From the NCBI GenBank assembly GCA_013368375.1, contig JAACJP010000049.1:124001-188000 (forward strand): a stretch of 64,000 nucleotides of DNA, written 5' to 3'. Shown here one piece after another: positions 23,601-34,677 of this stretch (positions are counted from its first letter, which is position 1; each line of letters starts with the position of its first letter). Under the pieces are notes generated by a model. The model was not told the DNA's origin and did not search any database. It saw nothing but the letters and a program-made list of their open reading frames with translations. A program made the translations under genes and the position numbers. The stretch is from Tricholomella constricta. Taxonomy: Eukaryota; Basidiomycota; Agaricomycetes; Agaricales; Lyophyllaceae.

Positions 23601-26410
23601 TTCCTGGGAACGGAAATCGGGGAACAGAGTCCTCACTGTTCGTTCTGACGGCGCTGGCGAGTTTACCGGCGGTGACCTCAAAACTCACTTTGCTTCTCGT
23701 GGTATCCAGCACCAGATCACGGCACCTTACGCGCACGCCCAAAATGGAAAAGCGGAACAATATATTCGTACCCTCGAGGAGACGGCCCAAACTCTTCTCG
23801 CGGAATCTGGTCTCCCTTCGTCTTTCTTCGGTGACGCCGTCCTGACTGCCCAGTATCTTCGGAACCGATTACCTACTTCTACACTCCCCACCGACACTAC
23901 TCCATTTTTCTTTATGGAGAATTCAAAACCCGATCTCTCTCATCTTTGGGTCTGGGGTTGTCAGTGTTTCGTGCTAATTCCCGCTGAAGTCCGTGTCAAG
24001 GGTGGTCCTAAACGTTTCGAGGCCATTTTCATTGGTTACGAAGAAAACCGCGTCGGCTGGAGGGTCCGCGATTTAAATGGGAAATATCACTTTTCTCGTG
24101 ACATCGTCTTCAATGAGAATGTTCGAGGTTCCCTTCGCCATTCCTCTATTGTCCCTTCCTTGCCCATCATCACTCCCCCAACTCCTCTCCCTGTCGTTCC
24201 TTCTTCGCCGACCGCTACTCCCTCGACCCCTTCTATCGTCGCCCCCTCGTCTCTTCCCGAACCATCCGCGACTTCTCTGACTTCTCCTCCTGTCAGTTCT
24301 CCTCCTCTGCGACGCTCCACTCGTTCCCGGGATCCAACGCCTCTGGGTATCGACCATGCTACTACCATCCGGGAACGTGATGAATGCCTAGTCCGCCTTC
24401 GTGCTGCTCGTGCTAGCCGGTCTGGGGTTGTACCTCCTCCACAAAACCACTCCACTCGTTCTGGGGTTGTACCTCCTCAACCGACTCGGTCCACTCGTTC
24501 TGGGGTTGTCCCTCCACAGAAAGTCCTTCCTGCTATTGCGGATTTTTACTCCCTTTTAACGGATCAGGACATTCATCCGCAACAGACCCTTCCTGCTATT
24601 CTTGATTTCCTCTCCCTTCTATCCACTCAGGAATTCGACCCTCCAGCAGATGATCTCTTGCTCCATGAATCCGAAGCCATATCCCTCTACAAGTCCCTTA
24701 CTGCCCATCCCGATCCCATCCCTCGTCGTACTGCCCCACAACAATTCGATCTGGATTTACCTCCCGCAACCTACGAAGAGGTCCTTCTTCGTCCCGACGC
24801 TGACGTTTGGAAGGCCGCGATGCAGAGGGAATACGACAGTCTCCAAGAACTTGGCGTCTTCAAACCCACCATTTTACCTCCTGGTCGGAAGGCGATCGGG
24901 CTACGATGGGTATTCGACTACAAATACAACCCTGATGGTTCCATCATCCGAGGGAAGGAAAAGGCTCGTATCGTCGCTCGAGGCTTCGCTCAACGTCCAG
25001 AGGATTATGGTGCTACCTATGCGCCTGTCGCTAAACTCACCAGCATCCGTATTGTTCTCGCTTTCGCTGCACTCCACAACCTTGAGCTTAGAACATGCGA
25101 CGCTAAGACTGCATTCCTCAACGCTCTTCTCGGGCATGAACTTTACGTCAAGCAGATTCCTGGCTTCCCCGAAATCGATCCCCATCTTGTGCTACTCTGT
25201 CTTCGTGCCCTTTATGGACTCAAGCAATCGTCTCATGAGTGGTATAGCCTCCTTCGGAAAGTCCTCGAAGACATCGGTTTGATTCGCTGTGAGGTCGACC
25301 ACGCCGTGTTCTATGGTAGATTCTCTTCTCCTCCTCACCCCTCCATTCCTATGCCATCCGATGGTTCCGACCTTATCTTCATCATGCCCGTTCATGTCGA
25401 CGACGGTCTCGTTGCCACCAACTCGGAACCACTGTACCATTGGATACTGCAGGAGATGAACCGACACTTTACCGTTGTCGATCTTGGCACCGCGTCTATG
25501 TACCTGGGCATCCGCATTACTCGCGATCGCCCTAACCGTAAACTCTGGCTTTTCCAACGTCCTTTCATAATCGACCTTCTTACTCAGTATAATCTCCTCC
25601 AAGCTCACCCGACTTCTCTCCCTCTTCGGCAAAAACTTTCGTCGTCGTCTACTGCTCCTCCAAACTGCCTTCCGGATATCCCTGAGGCCGATGTCAAAAT
25701 CCATTATCAACGCCTTGTCGGATCGATTCTCTATCTTTCCCTGTGCACTCGACCTGACATCGCCTTCACTGCTATGTCGCTGGGCCAGTTTAATGCAAAT
25801 CCGACTCGCCACCATCTCCTAGCTGCCAAATCTGTACTCCGTTACCTCCTCGGCACCGCTGATCTCGCTCTGGAGTACAACTTTAGCCAGTCCCCTGTTG
25901 GACCCCCTCTCAGCGCTTTTATTCCCAGTAACTGTGGCATGATGGACGCGGATTGGGCTGGAGATGAAGACTCTCGGCGAAGCGTTTCGGGATACGTCTT
26001 CTTCGTTTATTCGAGCCTTGTTTCTTGGAGTGCAGTACGCCTACGGACGGTGGCCCTTTCGTCAACGGAGGCCGAATACATGTCTATTTCTCATGCGATG
26101 CGGGAAGCCCTCTGGATGCGACAGTTTATGCGATCGTTATCCCTTCCTATTCCCCATCCTTCCCCTCATTTGCGACAATCAAAGCGCGCTCAAAATTGCC
26201 AACTCACTCAGTACTTCCTCTCGTTCCAAGCACATCGACATTCGATACCATTTTATTCGCGACCACCTCCGCTCTGGGTCTTTTTCTACATCTTGGGTAC
26301 CTACTTCGGACATGACGGCCGATGTTCTTACCAAAATACTACCTCTTCCCCTTCACCTCAAACATTCCCGCGCACTCGGACTCGTCCCCTTACCTTCTTT
26401 TTCGACTTAA
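20687..26410 (+). pseudogene. Copia-1 gag-pol polyprotein, two frameshifts
   Basis: The ATG at 20687 opens a Pro/Ser-rich N-terminus. At the C-run near 21075-21096 the frame must shift by one base to continue without stops into the main frame. Seen in order: gag (about 21690-22330), zinc knuckle CSNCGAIGHVAGNC, protease LDSGCTVHII, GAG-pre-integrase LWHRRFGHLG..CIPCLIGK, integrase (HMDTCGPF, VRSDGAGEF, NGKAEQYIR), reverse transcriptase (WVFDYKYNPDG, KTAFLNALLGHELYV, PVHVDDGLV) and RNase H (DADWAGDEDSRRSVSGY, SSTEAEYM). A second shift near 26150-26175 moves the RNase H tail (ICDNQSALKIAN, ADVLTKILPL) to another frame, ending at 26410. Both breaks lie in C/T-rich runs, so sequencing error is possible in such a young element. 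Confidence 0.85.
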
Positions 26411-26466
26411 CTTCCTCTTTTTTTTTACTTCTTATGCTCCTTTCTTCTTCCGCGATGATGGGGTTG

Positions 26467-26744
26467 TGTTGGCCCGGTGGTTATTCTCATCGCTTACATC
26501 ATTAGTCGCACGTGACTTCCGATTCCTTTTGCTTCCGTTTTTGCGTCCGCATCCTCAGCCATCTTTCTTCATTACTACGACGCTGAGGATGTAAGTCATA
26601 CCTACAGTCACTATTACCTTCCTTTTTACTGATAGACTTGTAGTTCTACTTGTCTTGTTCTAGGTATATAAAATGACAGCCGTCTTTCTTCATTACTACG
26701 ACGCTGAGGATTTCTACTTGTCTTGTTCTAGTTCCAGGCCATCA
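26467..26744 (+). repeat. Copia-1 3' LTR
   Basis: 278 bp, nearly identical to the 5' LTR. Preceded by a weak polypurine tract (GATGATGGGG). Followed by AATAT (26745-26749). Confidence 0.93.
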
Positions 26745-26749
26745 AATAT

Positions 26750-26791
26750 TACATTCCCCAAATTCTAAAAGCTATTGGTAGTGGTATATAA
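26750..26791 (+). pseudogene. displaced last codons of the Copia-1-interrupted gene
   Basis: Reads YIPQILKAIGSGI then TAA, in phase with the exon ending at 20261 once the element and one target duplicate are skipped. Confidence 0.55.
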
Positions 26792-27663
26792 TTCATGAAG
26801 AACCCAATATCTTCCGCCTTGCATGACCGTGTAAACGTCGTACTCCCTTCAATCAGCCTTAAGATGAATTCACAATGCACTTGGTGTATGTCGTTGCCTT
26901 CTTTGTATATTCAAATGGGCGCCATTAATTTCGACTTCGCGAATAGCAACGGGTCGAATCCGCCCATCAATATAACGAACAAGGATGGGCCGATATTGCT
27001 CAGAGAAGGAACCCTTACGACGTCTTTCTGTTCCTACCGTTCCCACCCTCTTGTACTGATCGCCCATTTGGTGGTACACAGTTATTCTCGCTGCGAATTT
27101 GTAGATTCTCCTGTGCAGGATTGAAGTTACCGTCCCTTGGTGCTCCCTGGCGATGGTTACCGGGTTCTTGTGAGTCTTACACTACACTGTCTTTCTTGTT
27201 GATGTTGTGGGAAATGAAGTTGCAATGCTGCGCAGTGTTCGGGGATTTCGGAAACTCTCCTTCGTTCTCAATCACAAATTGGACGTTGGGTGCTGGAATG
27301 GACTATCAATACATTCAAGACTGTACGCCGCACGCGGATTGCAAAAACACTGAGTTGCCGGTCAGATCTCAATGTCACACACAGAATAATCAATGCAGCC
27401 CTGAGATCTAGTGCCATTGGTATCCTCCACAGTCAACTTCAGTACCACAGTCCGGGCACATGGTATACCCACCGCGTTGAGTATACCTACTCGTCAGGTA
27501 ACTAAATATCAGCACTGTCCTCACCATGGCTTCTGTCATCAGCGTTCATTATCAGCCTTCTGGCTGAAAATAGTTCCCTGCATCCGGAAGAAGCCGCGCC
27601 AGCGCACCGCTGATAATAGTATACGTATGATATTACTTTCCTTACCATGACAGCCCCCGCAAG
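26792..27663. other. no supported gene
   Basis: Short plus-strand frames (for example MNSQCTWCMSLPSLYIQMGA near 26865) have no recognised domains. The stretch may hold 5' exons of the kinase-like gene that follows, but no splice chain could be settled. Confidence 0.4.
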
Positions 27664-28614
27664 GTGCGCACATCATTCTCATGTTCTCCTAATGATATCG
27701 ACAACGCTTTTAGTGTCCAAGCGCAATCGTGTCGTCCAGCACGAGCACCGAGCAAGACTTCAGGAGTTGTTGCAGTACTTAGGCCGCCTCCCAGGAAACA
27801 CCGTGACACGCTTGATCTTTCTAGCCTTCGCACACTGAGCGGTTATGACTTATGGGCCTTTGACATACAAGTCAAGCTCGGAATATTCCGATATAGGTAT
27901 AGGACTCCTGTCATCCGTCTCAATCGAGACACTATCGTCAAGCACGGTGACGCCAGTCGCGTCCGACTCACCGACGCCCGCACCCTCGACTTTATCGCCA
28001 AGAACACCTCCATCCCCGTACCCCATGTACACGATGTCTTTTCCGCACACAACAAGACCTGGGTCATAATGGATTACATCGACGCTCCCCTGCTCTGCCA
28101 TGTTTGGCACCGATTGACCAAAGAGGAACAACTTAACTCTATGCACCAGCTCAAGGGCTATATCGACCAGTTGCGCGCCCTCCAGCCCCCAGAGCCAGGG
28201 AAAGTTCAGGGATTCGATGGCAGTCCCTGTCTCGAATCGAGGATATCGACTGAGCCCTGGGGTCCGTTCGACACCATCGCTGACTTTCAGCGATTCTACG
28301 GCTACGAATATGTTCGCGAGGAGTTCCCGCAGTTTCGCGACAACTTTGACAAGGTCAAGGGGCGGGTGTACCGGACGGTCTTCACTCATGGGGACCTTGG
28401 ACCACACAATATCCTGTGGAAGGATGGGAAGATTGTTAGCATCATTGATTGGGAGACGGCTGGGTGGCTGCCAGAGTACTGGGAGTACACAATGTGTTGC
28501 TTTACCGGGCCTGAGCTTCCATCGTGGTGGGAAATGTACGAGCAGGTCATGGATCGATATCGCGATGAGTTGACTGTAGAGATTGACATTTCATGTATCA
28601 TTACCCGTGCGTAG
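27664..28614 (+). CDS. APH-type phosphotransferase (aminoglycoside/choline kinase-like), start unresolved
   Basis: An open frame of 316 codons. From about 27895 it matches the fungal APH (PF01636-like) phosphotransferase layout: PVIRLNRDTIVKHG (ATP-site Lys in the IVK motif), NTSIPVPHVHDVF, TWVIMDYIDAPLL (hinge), THGDLGPHNILW (catalytic HGD..N Brenner motif) and IIDWETAGWLPEYWEY (metal-binding Asp). These domains phosphorylate small-molecule hydroxyls; the fungal substrates are mostly unknown and are not drug-resistance factors as such. No ATG precedes VIMDY in this frame, so the true start must lie in an upstream exon. An AG at 27895-27900 is a likely acceptor. The C-terminal DISCIITRA may be intron read-through. 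Confidence 0.75.
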   Translation: MRTSFSCSPNDIDNAFSVQAQSCRPARAPSKTSGVVAVLRPPPRKHRDTLDLSSLRTLSGYDLWAFDIQVKLGIFRYRYRTPVIRLNRDTIVKHGDASRVRLTDARTLDFIAKNTSIPVPHVHDVFSAHNKTWVIMDYIDAPLLCHVWHRLTKEEQLNSMHQLKGYIDQLRALQPPEPGKVQGFDGSPCLESRISTEPWGPFDTIADFQRFYGYEYVREEFPQFRDNFDKVKGRVYRTVFTHGDLGPHNILWKDGKIVSIIDWETAGWLPEYWEYTMCCFTGPELPSWWEMYEQVMDRYRDELTVEIDISCIITRA

Positions 28615-30567
28615 AGCTGTGTAAACGCCGGGCTATTCTTAACCGTTTTCATTGGTCATTCAGACTTCGCATGATACAGGTTGACTCGACCTTGCTTGCT
28701 TCGCCAACTCATGACATCACTTTCTTTCAGGACCCAAGGATTGAAGGAGTGATTTGAGAGGCCAGTGTTCTTCTCACTGGCCCCCGTGATTGCACCACCC
28801 ATGAATTCACCCTTCTGTTATTGGATAGATCGGCCGCGCGATTTCGCATGCCCGACCCCCTAGACCGCAAGGATCTAGGCTCTTTGCGCTCTCTGGAAGA
28901 CGACGACAATCACGCTTATGTACCTCCTCCGCCGCCGACCTCTCCCTCTTCTCCCAATCCTTTCCCTTCACCCCGCTCGGCGCGCCCACAGAAATTCAGT
29001 CCCGACCGGCAGTTTTGTGTGAAAGAAATATTCTGTGAGATAGTAATTTAGATCCACTCATCAACAAAAACCGGGTGAACTCACCGGCGTCGCATTCGTA
29101 GGAGCCAATAAGGGAAGCCTGGCGTCTCAAAGTGCTGCTCCAAATCGTTGGGATGTCAAAGAAAGTGACGCGGTCAGTTGGCGAGCGCAAGGTAAATCGA
29201 TTCTGGCGCTCAGGGGACGAGTCAACCTGTAACATGCGCCACGATATTGTGAATTTGTGGGATCGGAATCGTCCAATGCCCCACGTCTCAGGGTGAGTTT
29301 CTTTGCGGTTGTCGTCCCCTGAATTCAATCATATATTTTTACACGGTATTCGTGTCGCTTCAGATGTTACTGGCCTTGTGTATACTTACAGGAAATTCAT
29401 GTTTTAAGACTCTGCATCAATGTCGACCTTGAGCGAAAAGCCGGGCTCTGTGCGTCATACTCAACTCTCACCCTGCCCACTCACATACATACGCATGTCA
29501 CGCAGCCCCCTCCCAATGTATGTATCTATTGATAAGTCAATCTAGCCGAAATCTGTTCTTGATGACACGCATTATTGAAGCTTGAAGTCTCCTCTCCTCG
29601 ATCTCTCTATCCTCTGCTCCCCAACCTGATTCTGTGCTTGGAGAGTCAAGGCGGCGTTCGGGGTATCAGCACCTGAAACGACCTCCTGATGCACTGCGAG
29701 CGCCCATCATAAGTAAATGTCCACAGACCTCTCGAGCCGTCTGCTGCGCCCTCTTCGCGCGAATTCAGCACTGTAACACTTCATCATCCCGCGCACCCAA
29801 TTCCCCCTGCCAGCAACACACCTCCATCCATACTTCATTTTACATTGTCGGCGTTCATGGTCCTTCGGCATTACCCTCGTAAGTTACTTGCGGCATCAGC
29901 TGACTTCGAGTGCTTCCATATCCTACCAAGCAGGCACGCGATCTCGCCCCCGTATGTGTAAGGAAATTCATCTCAAAACAATGACGGATTCATTTACGAC
30001 ACCGTGGTCTCCATTGTATTCCCCGGAGTTCCGTTCTTTGAGTGGTCCCCTGGGGTGTCACTGTGTTCTAGCCGTTACGCACCATTGCTTGGCAAACTCT
30101 CTAGCAGCATGTGCTTCAGGTCAAGCAAGACATCCAGCCACTATCCCTTTGGGTTGGAGCTACCATGTTCAGTTCACGCTTCAAGGCAAGGGTCCCCACA
30201 TTCATTCACCACAACGAAGAGAAAGGATCATGTTTCCATGCGGAAGCGCTGATTACCGAGTTGCCGGACCACAGTATTCGGCGTGTGGCGTATCTATTTC
30301 ATCTCGATTCAGCCCTCGTCAAGGAACAATTTCATATAATGGTATCCATCATGTCGAATATGATACAAATGGAATAACTATACAAGCGTTCATGGTTTCG
30401 GTAAAATGACTGTCCACTGTCCATGTCCAAGTTAGAGATGATACAAGGCATGAACGGACGAGCGCCCTGTTAATAAAATCAAGCCGCCACTCTGTCGCAA
30501 TCGGTATCAATGAGTCCAGTACTTACGAAACACAGCCAAGCGCACGCACGATTAAATTGGATTTCAG
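28615..30567. other. no confidently supported gene
   Basis: A plus-strand stretch at 28850-29020 (MPDPLDRKDLGSLRSLEDDD, then a Pro-rich run) and another at 30160-30375 (IHHNEEKGSCFHAEALITEL) have protein-like composition. Neither has a recognised family or a supportable exon chain. No repeats stand out. Confidence 0.4.
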
Positions 30568-31885
30568 CTAGAGCGGTACACCTTCCACCCATCGCCGGGC
30601 AACACCATCAACGACCAAACCCGCGAGGATGACCTGACCGATGCGTGGGGTCCCTAAGAACAGGTTCTTGCAATCCTCCGGCACATCGACATTCGTCTTG
30701 ACCATTCGAGAAAGCAGCATCCCCGCCGCCACGAGCACAGAAACGTAGAAGGCGGCTCCATGCCCGTTCATAGCTCCACCATACGCGAGAAGCAGCAAAA
30801 AACAGACGGCGCTCGCAGTACAAACGGGGATCGTATATTCTGCGCAGAACAAGGCCATGGATCGAAGACCAACCTTCACATCGTCGACTTTGTCCTGCCG
30901 AGAACAAATTTAATGAATGGTCAGGCCAGAAAGCGACGAAGTAAAGTCACCTGATGCTGGTACACTGTTTCGTACGCGACGGTCCAAAATACGCAGCTCA
31001 AGTACACGGGGACGAGAATGTGCCACGGGACGTTGTTATCCGGGCTCAGCTGACTCCATCCCATGAATATCCCCATCGCAAACATGAAGCCCTGTGATTG
31101 CTATTAGATTTAATTTGGGACACCCAAATGTGACATACCAAAGGGATTGGAGCAAAGTCCATCCATCGCTGTGGGGGGAAATGAGCAGCATGATAAGCCA
31201 TAAGCCAGGCGTTGAATGACCCTGCAAGGCGCACCTTTAATGTCGGGTATATAATGTAAACGGGCCAAGCGATCATGGATATATACATTCTGAAACTGAT
31301 TAGCAAGGAGTCACGGTGGCACCGGCAAAACCATACTCACGTCGTTGGCTTCAAAACGGTCAGGGCGAGGTAGACGCCGAGCAGGACTTGTAAAGCAAAG
31401 AACATCCACGCCCTATCAAGACTGATGGCGCCACGGGGAAGCGCCCTATTCTTCGTTCGCTCGACCAGAGCGTCGACGTCGTAGTCCAAGAGGTCATCGA
31501 TCGTCATGATCTGGAGAAATATTATCAAATGAGAAAAGATCACATGAACGAGGCCTCGACTCACCAAAGATTTAATTCCGAAGCAGAGGGGTACAAAGAG
31601 GCCGGCCGTGTGCAGACAGACGAGACCTGGAACGGTAGGGTTGGCATGATAGTACATAGCGATCGACCACGCTGCAATACTATCGTCAGCTCTGAAGCCT
31701 CCAGATGGAAGGGAGACGCGCCGAATACCTGCAGGAAGCCAGACGACCCAGAAGCCGATGTTATTATGCAAGCGGCAGAGCTCCCAACATGCCTGAATCT
31801 CCTCTTTGCCTGGCAGTGATAAAAGCCCGAAAAGACGCTCTGAGTGAGTGGGGAGATGCGCTTTCTGATGGGAGAGTTGAGCCAT
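30568..31885 (-). CDS. UbiA-family aromatic prenyltransferase
   Basis: Seven exons: 31885-31729, 31671-31565, 31510-31341, 31289-31235, 31168-31139, 31091-30951 and 30894-30568. All introns are GT..AG and the frame holds, giving 328 residues. This is an integral membrane enzyme that transfers an isoprenyl chain to an aromatic acceptor. The first Asp-rich motif is DDLLDYDVDALVERTKNR and the second is YQHQDKVDDVKVGLRS; both bind the Mg-diphosphate. Hydrophobic helices fill the rest (for example WPVYIIYPTLK, FMFAMGIFMGWS). The first motif differs from the NDxxDRDxD of typical COQ2, and no mitochondrial presequence is seen. A secondary-metabolism (meroterpenoid) enzyme is therefore favoured over ubiquinone synthesis, without proof. 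No polyketide synthase or terpene cyclase lies nearby. Confidence 0.88.
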
Positions 31886-33439
31886 GGGTGAGTATTGAAT
31901 GATGGTGGATTGGAGATGTCCTTTTATATGAGATCTCTGTGTAACCAAATCAGGAATGAGCCTCGTATCTGTGACGAGAGGGCGCCACAGTGAAGGGTCA
32001 TGCTGCTCACGACGGTTAGCGCTCTGAGTCACAAGATGAGCAGCCCATCTTTACAGGAACCAGGGCTGTTGTTACTTGTGGGTCCACGACGATAGGGCCT
32101 CTGACAGTCACTGATCAAAAAATGCACATCCACAAAGGCAGATCTGAACAATCGTATACAGTGGTAGGATCCTGATCTTCGACGAATTCGTCAATGTCCT
32201 AGTGCGGCCCATCGGCGGGGAAATCAGACACTGATATCGTCGAGGGTGTCTCAAGGTCATGTAGGTCGTATGACAATGGATCCGCCACGACCATCAAACC
32301 TTCTCCTCCGCGGACACTCCGCTTCTTTCCGTAGTATCGTTTGTCCTAGCGCCTGAAAATCTACGTCGAAAATAGATGAATAATCATGAGTTGGAAAAGA
32401 TTGTGATCTTAATTACCTTCTGGACCTTAAGGCATGACGCGATGACAAGGACCTTCGGCATCGCCGCTTATCTACAGTCACTCAAGGGGCGGGGCAATCT
32501 ACAGCACCTGGCGTCCAACGATAATCCTTGCAAATGACCCGTGATCCGCGGGACACAATGCTTCAGAAGAAGACGAAGGCCAGGCTCCAAGCAAAGGTCG
32601 GAGCATGCCGTATGTTCAAATACGGTGCGCATTGATGCAGGGGCATGGGAGGACCCTTGTGTGGACACCGGGATTTCGCAGCTCTCTCTCTTGAATCTTG
32701 AACCCCGTCCCGTCAGGATGGGATCTCGTCACTGATCACTAGTCCATGGTCCGACCCGACACGACCCTGCCTCTGCCTCAAACAAAGTAGGCAATACTTA
32801 TCACGACCCTCTAGACCTGCGGCACTCAGTCGAGTCGATCAGAAGACGGGCGAGCAGCCGGCCTCTTGTTCTGTCCATGGATGATAGCGGGTTCCTGTTT
32901 AGTAGGCCGAGAGCCCGTCACAGGCACAGGGATGGGGCTCAGATGCCGGCGGAAGGTCGGAGAATCAGGTGGGCGGGCACACAAGGACTTAGGCGTACGG
33001 CCGGGTGCGATTTAGTGTGTGTGTGGATCTCATATCAGATGATTGGTTTGTCCGAGGGAACGATGTCTGGCCTTGTGCCCCTCACAGCGCCAGATCGCCT
33101 TCGTCGCGATCCTGTGGTCTGGGACGGCCCCGACGGGATGGGTCGAAGTATCTGGACAGTAAATGGGATGCAATGGCCATTGCACGAAAAAGGAGGCTAG
33201 TAAGGATGTAAGTAGGGTGTTGAACAAATCAATAGAAACGCACCATAGCACCCGCAAATGCCATTCACTTGCCTTCCATTCCATCCATCCATCCACCCAT
33301 TCCGCAGATCCACTCCACACATCTTTTGCCCACGATCCCATGCAACCATGTGTGTCAGTAAAGGCAGGCCATACGCGGGAAGTGAGAACGAAGGTCACAT
33401 TATTTATTTCGCCAGGGTGTTTCTAGGCGCTGGGATCGG
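31886..33439. other. no supported gene
   Basis: Short frames only. A CCATCCATCC-type microsatellite lies near 33285. No domain recognised. Confidence 0.45.
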
Positions 33440-34345
33440 CTAGTCACTGGTCCAGTCTTGTGCTGACGCTGGTATCGGTCGGGTGACTCGGGTTTCGTCG
33501 TCCTATTTTAAGCACGCTAGATGTAAGGACTCACTAAACGACGCAAAGCACCATTGCGTTGGGCTGGCGACGGAATCGGTCACGCATCGACGTCCTATTC
33601 TAAGCCCGTTGGAGGTAGAGACTTGCAATTTCAGCTCTTTGAGGCGTAGCGTGGCGTGCCGCTTTGACATGTGGGCGATCATCGCGTCCAAATCACCTGG
33701 GAAAATGATATATTCGACCAAGACGCACCCACCTGATGATATAGTACGTCAAACCACTTGACGAAAGACACAGACACAGAGGGTAAGTAAACCAATCTGA
33801 TGGTCGAAAACTTCGATGAGCTCACTAAACGAAGTGACTTGGGCTGGCGATGGTATCGGTCGGGTCTCGTCGTCCTACTTTAAGCCCGTTAAATGTAAGG
33901 ACTCACTAAACGACGCAAAGTACCATTGCGTTGGGCTGGCGATGGAATCGGTTGGGTATCGTCGTCCTATCTTAAGCCCGTTGGAGGTAAGGACTTGTAA
34001 TCCAGGCTCTTTGCGGCATGGCATGGCATGCGTGTGGGCGATCATCGCGTCCAAACCACCTGCGCAAACAGTATCCAACCAAGCCGCGGTAGTACCGAAA
34101 ACTTCGAGGAACTCACTAGAGGAAGCAAAGCACTATTCGTTGCTTTGGGGCGACGGTATCGGACGTCCTATGTTAAGCCCATTGGAGACAAGAAAGAGGT
34201 AAGGACTTGTAATTCAAAGCCCTTTGTAGGCCTTGCGGGGCGTGCCGCGTGTGGACGATCATCGCGTTCCATCTAAAGCCCGTTAAGGGTGCCGGTGATA
34301 GGTAAGGACTTGTAATTCGAGTTCATGGGACCCGTCCAAGGTCCA
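33440..34345 (+). repeat. diverged tandem repeat block, about 105-115 bp subunit
   Basis: Subunits share GCTGGCGATGGTATCGGTYG, CGTCGTCCTATYTTAAGCCC, GTTGGAGGTAAGGACTTGTA and an alternating GACTCACTAAACGACGCAAA block. Five or more copies occur, organised as two larger units (about 33470-33790 and 33830-34130) and a shorter third. GGGCGATCATCGCGTCCAAA recurs once per larger unit. Confidence 0.8.
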
Positions 34346-34677
34346 AGTTACTTGGGCGAATGATACTCTACTCACCCGACGCTGTACGTCACACCACTTG
34401 ACAAAAGACACAGGATGAGTAAAAACCAAACTAATGGTCCGAAAACTTCGATGAAGATCAACTCACCTAAAACGAAGCAAAAGCACCATCGCATTGCCAA
34501 ATTGACAATTGAAAAAGGTGTAAGTACAAGTGCATGAACTATCTCCCTCACGATTTGATAACGATGCCAATAAAGTCTTCGCACCCCAGTCTAGATCTAG
34601 ATAGAGATCCATCCTTTCAAATTTGTCTCTTGAGCCATGTATCCATTGGCCAGGAGCCGTCGCGTCGCGTGCTCCGT

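Larger units (their letters stand above)
20262..26744 (+). mobile_element. Copia-1, full-length Ty1/Copia LTR retrotransposon
   Basis: 6483 bp with two 278-bp LTRs (20262-20539 and 26467-26744) starting TGTTGG and ending ATCA, flanked by AATAT duplications. Only two LTR differences were seen (G/A at the CTTCCAATTCC/CTTCCGATTCC and CAGCCGTC/CAGCCATC sites), so the insertion is recent. The primer site GGTTATGGGCC follows the 5' LTR. Domain order is gag, zinc knuckle, protease, integrase, reverse transcriptase, RNase H, which defines Copia. Two frameshifts interrupt the coding frame. The insertion breaks the gene at 19921-26791. Confidence 0.95.

Noticed and set aside
31139..31168. Possible frameshift in UbiA exon 5
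   Set aside because: On re-reading, the exon is 30 nt and the frame joins cleanly as PIPL-GFMFAMG.
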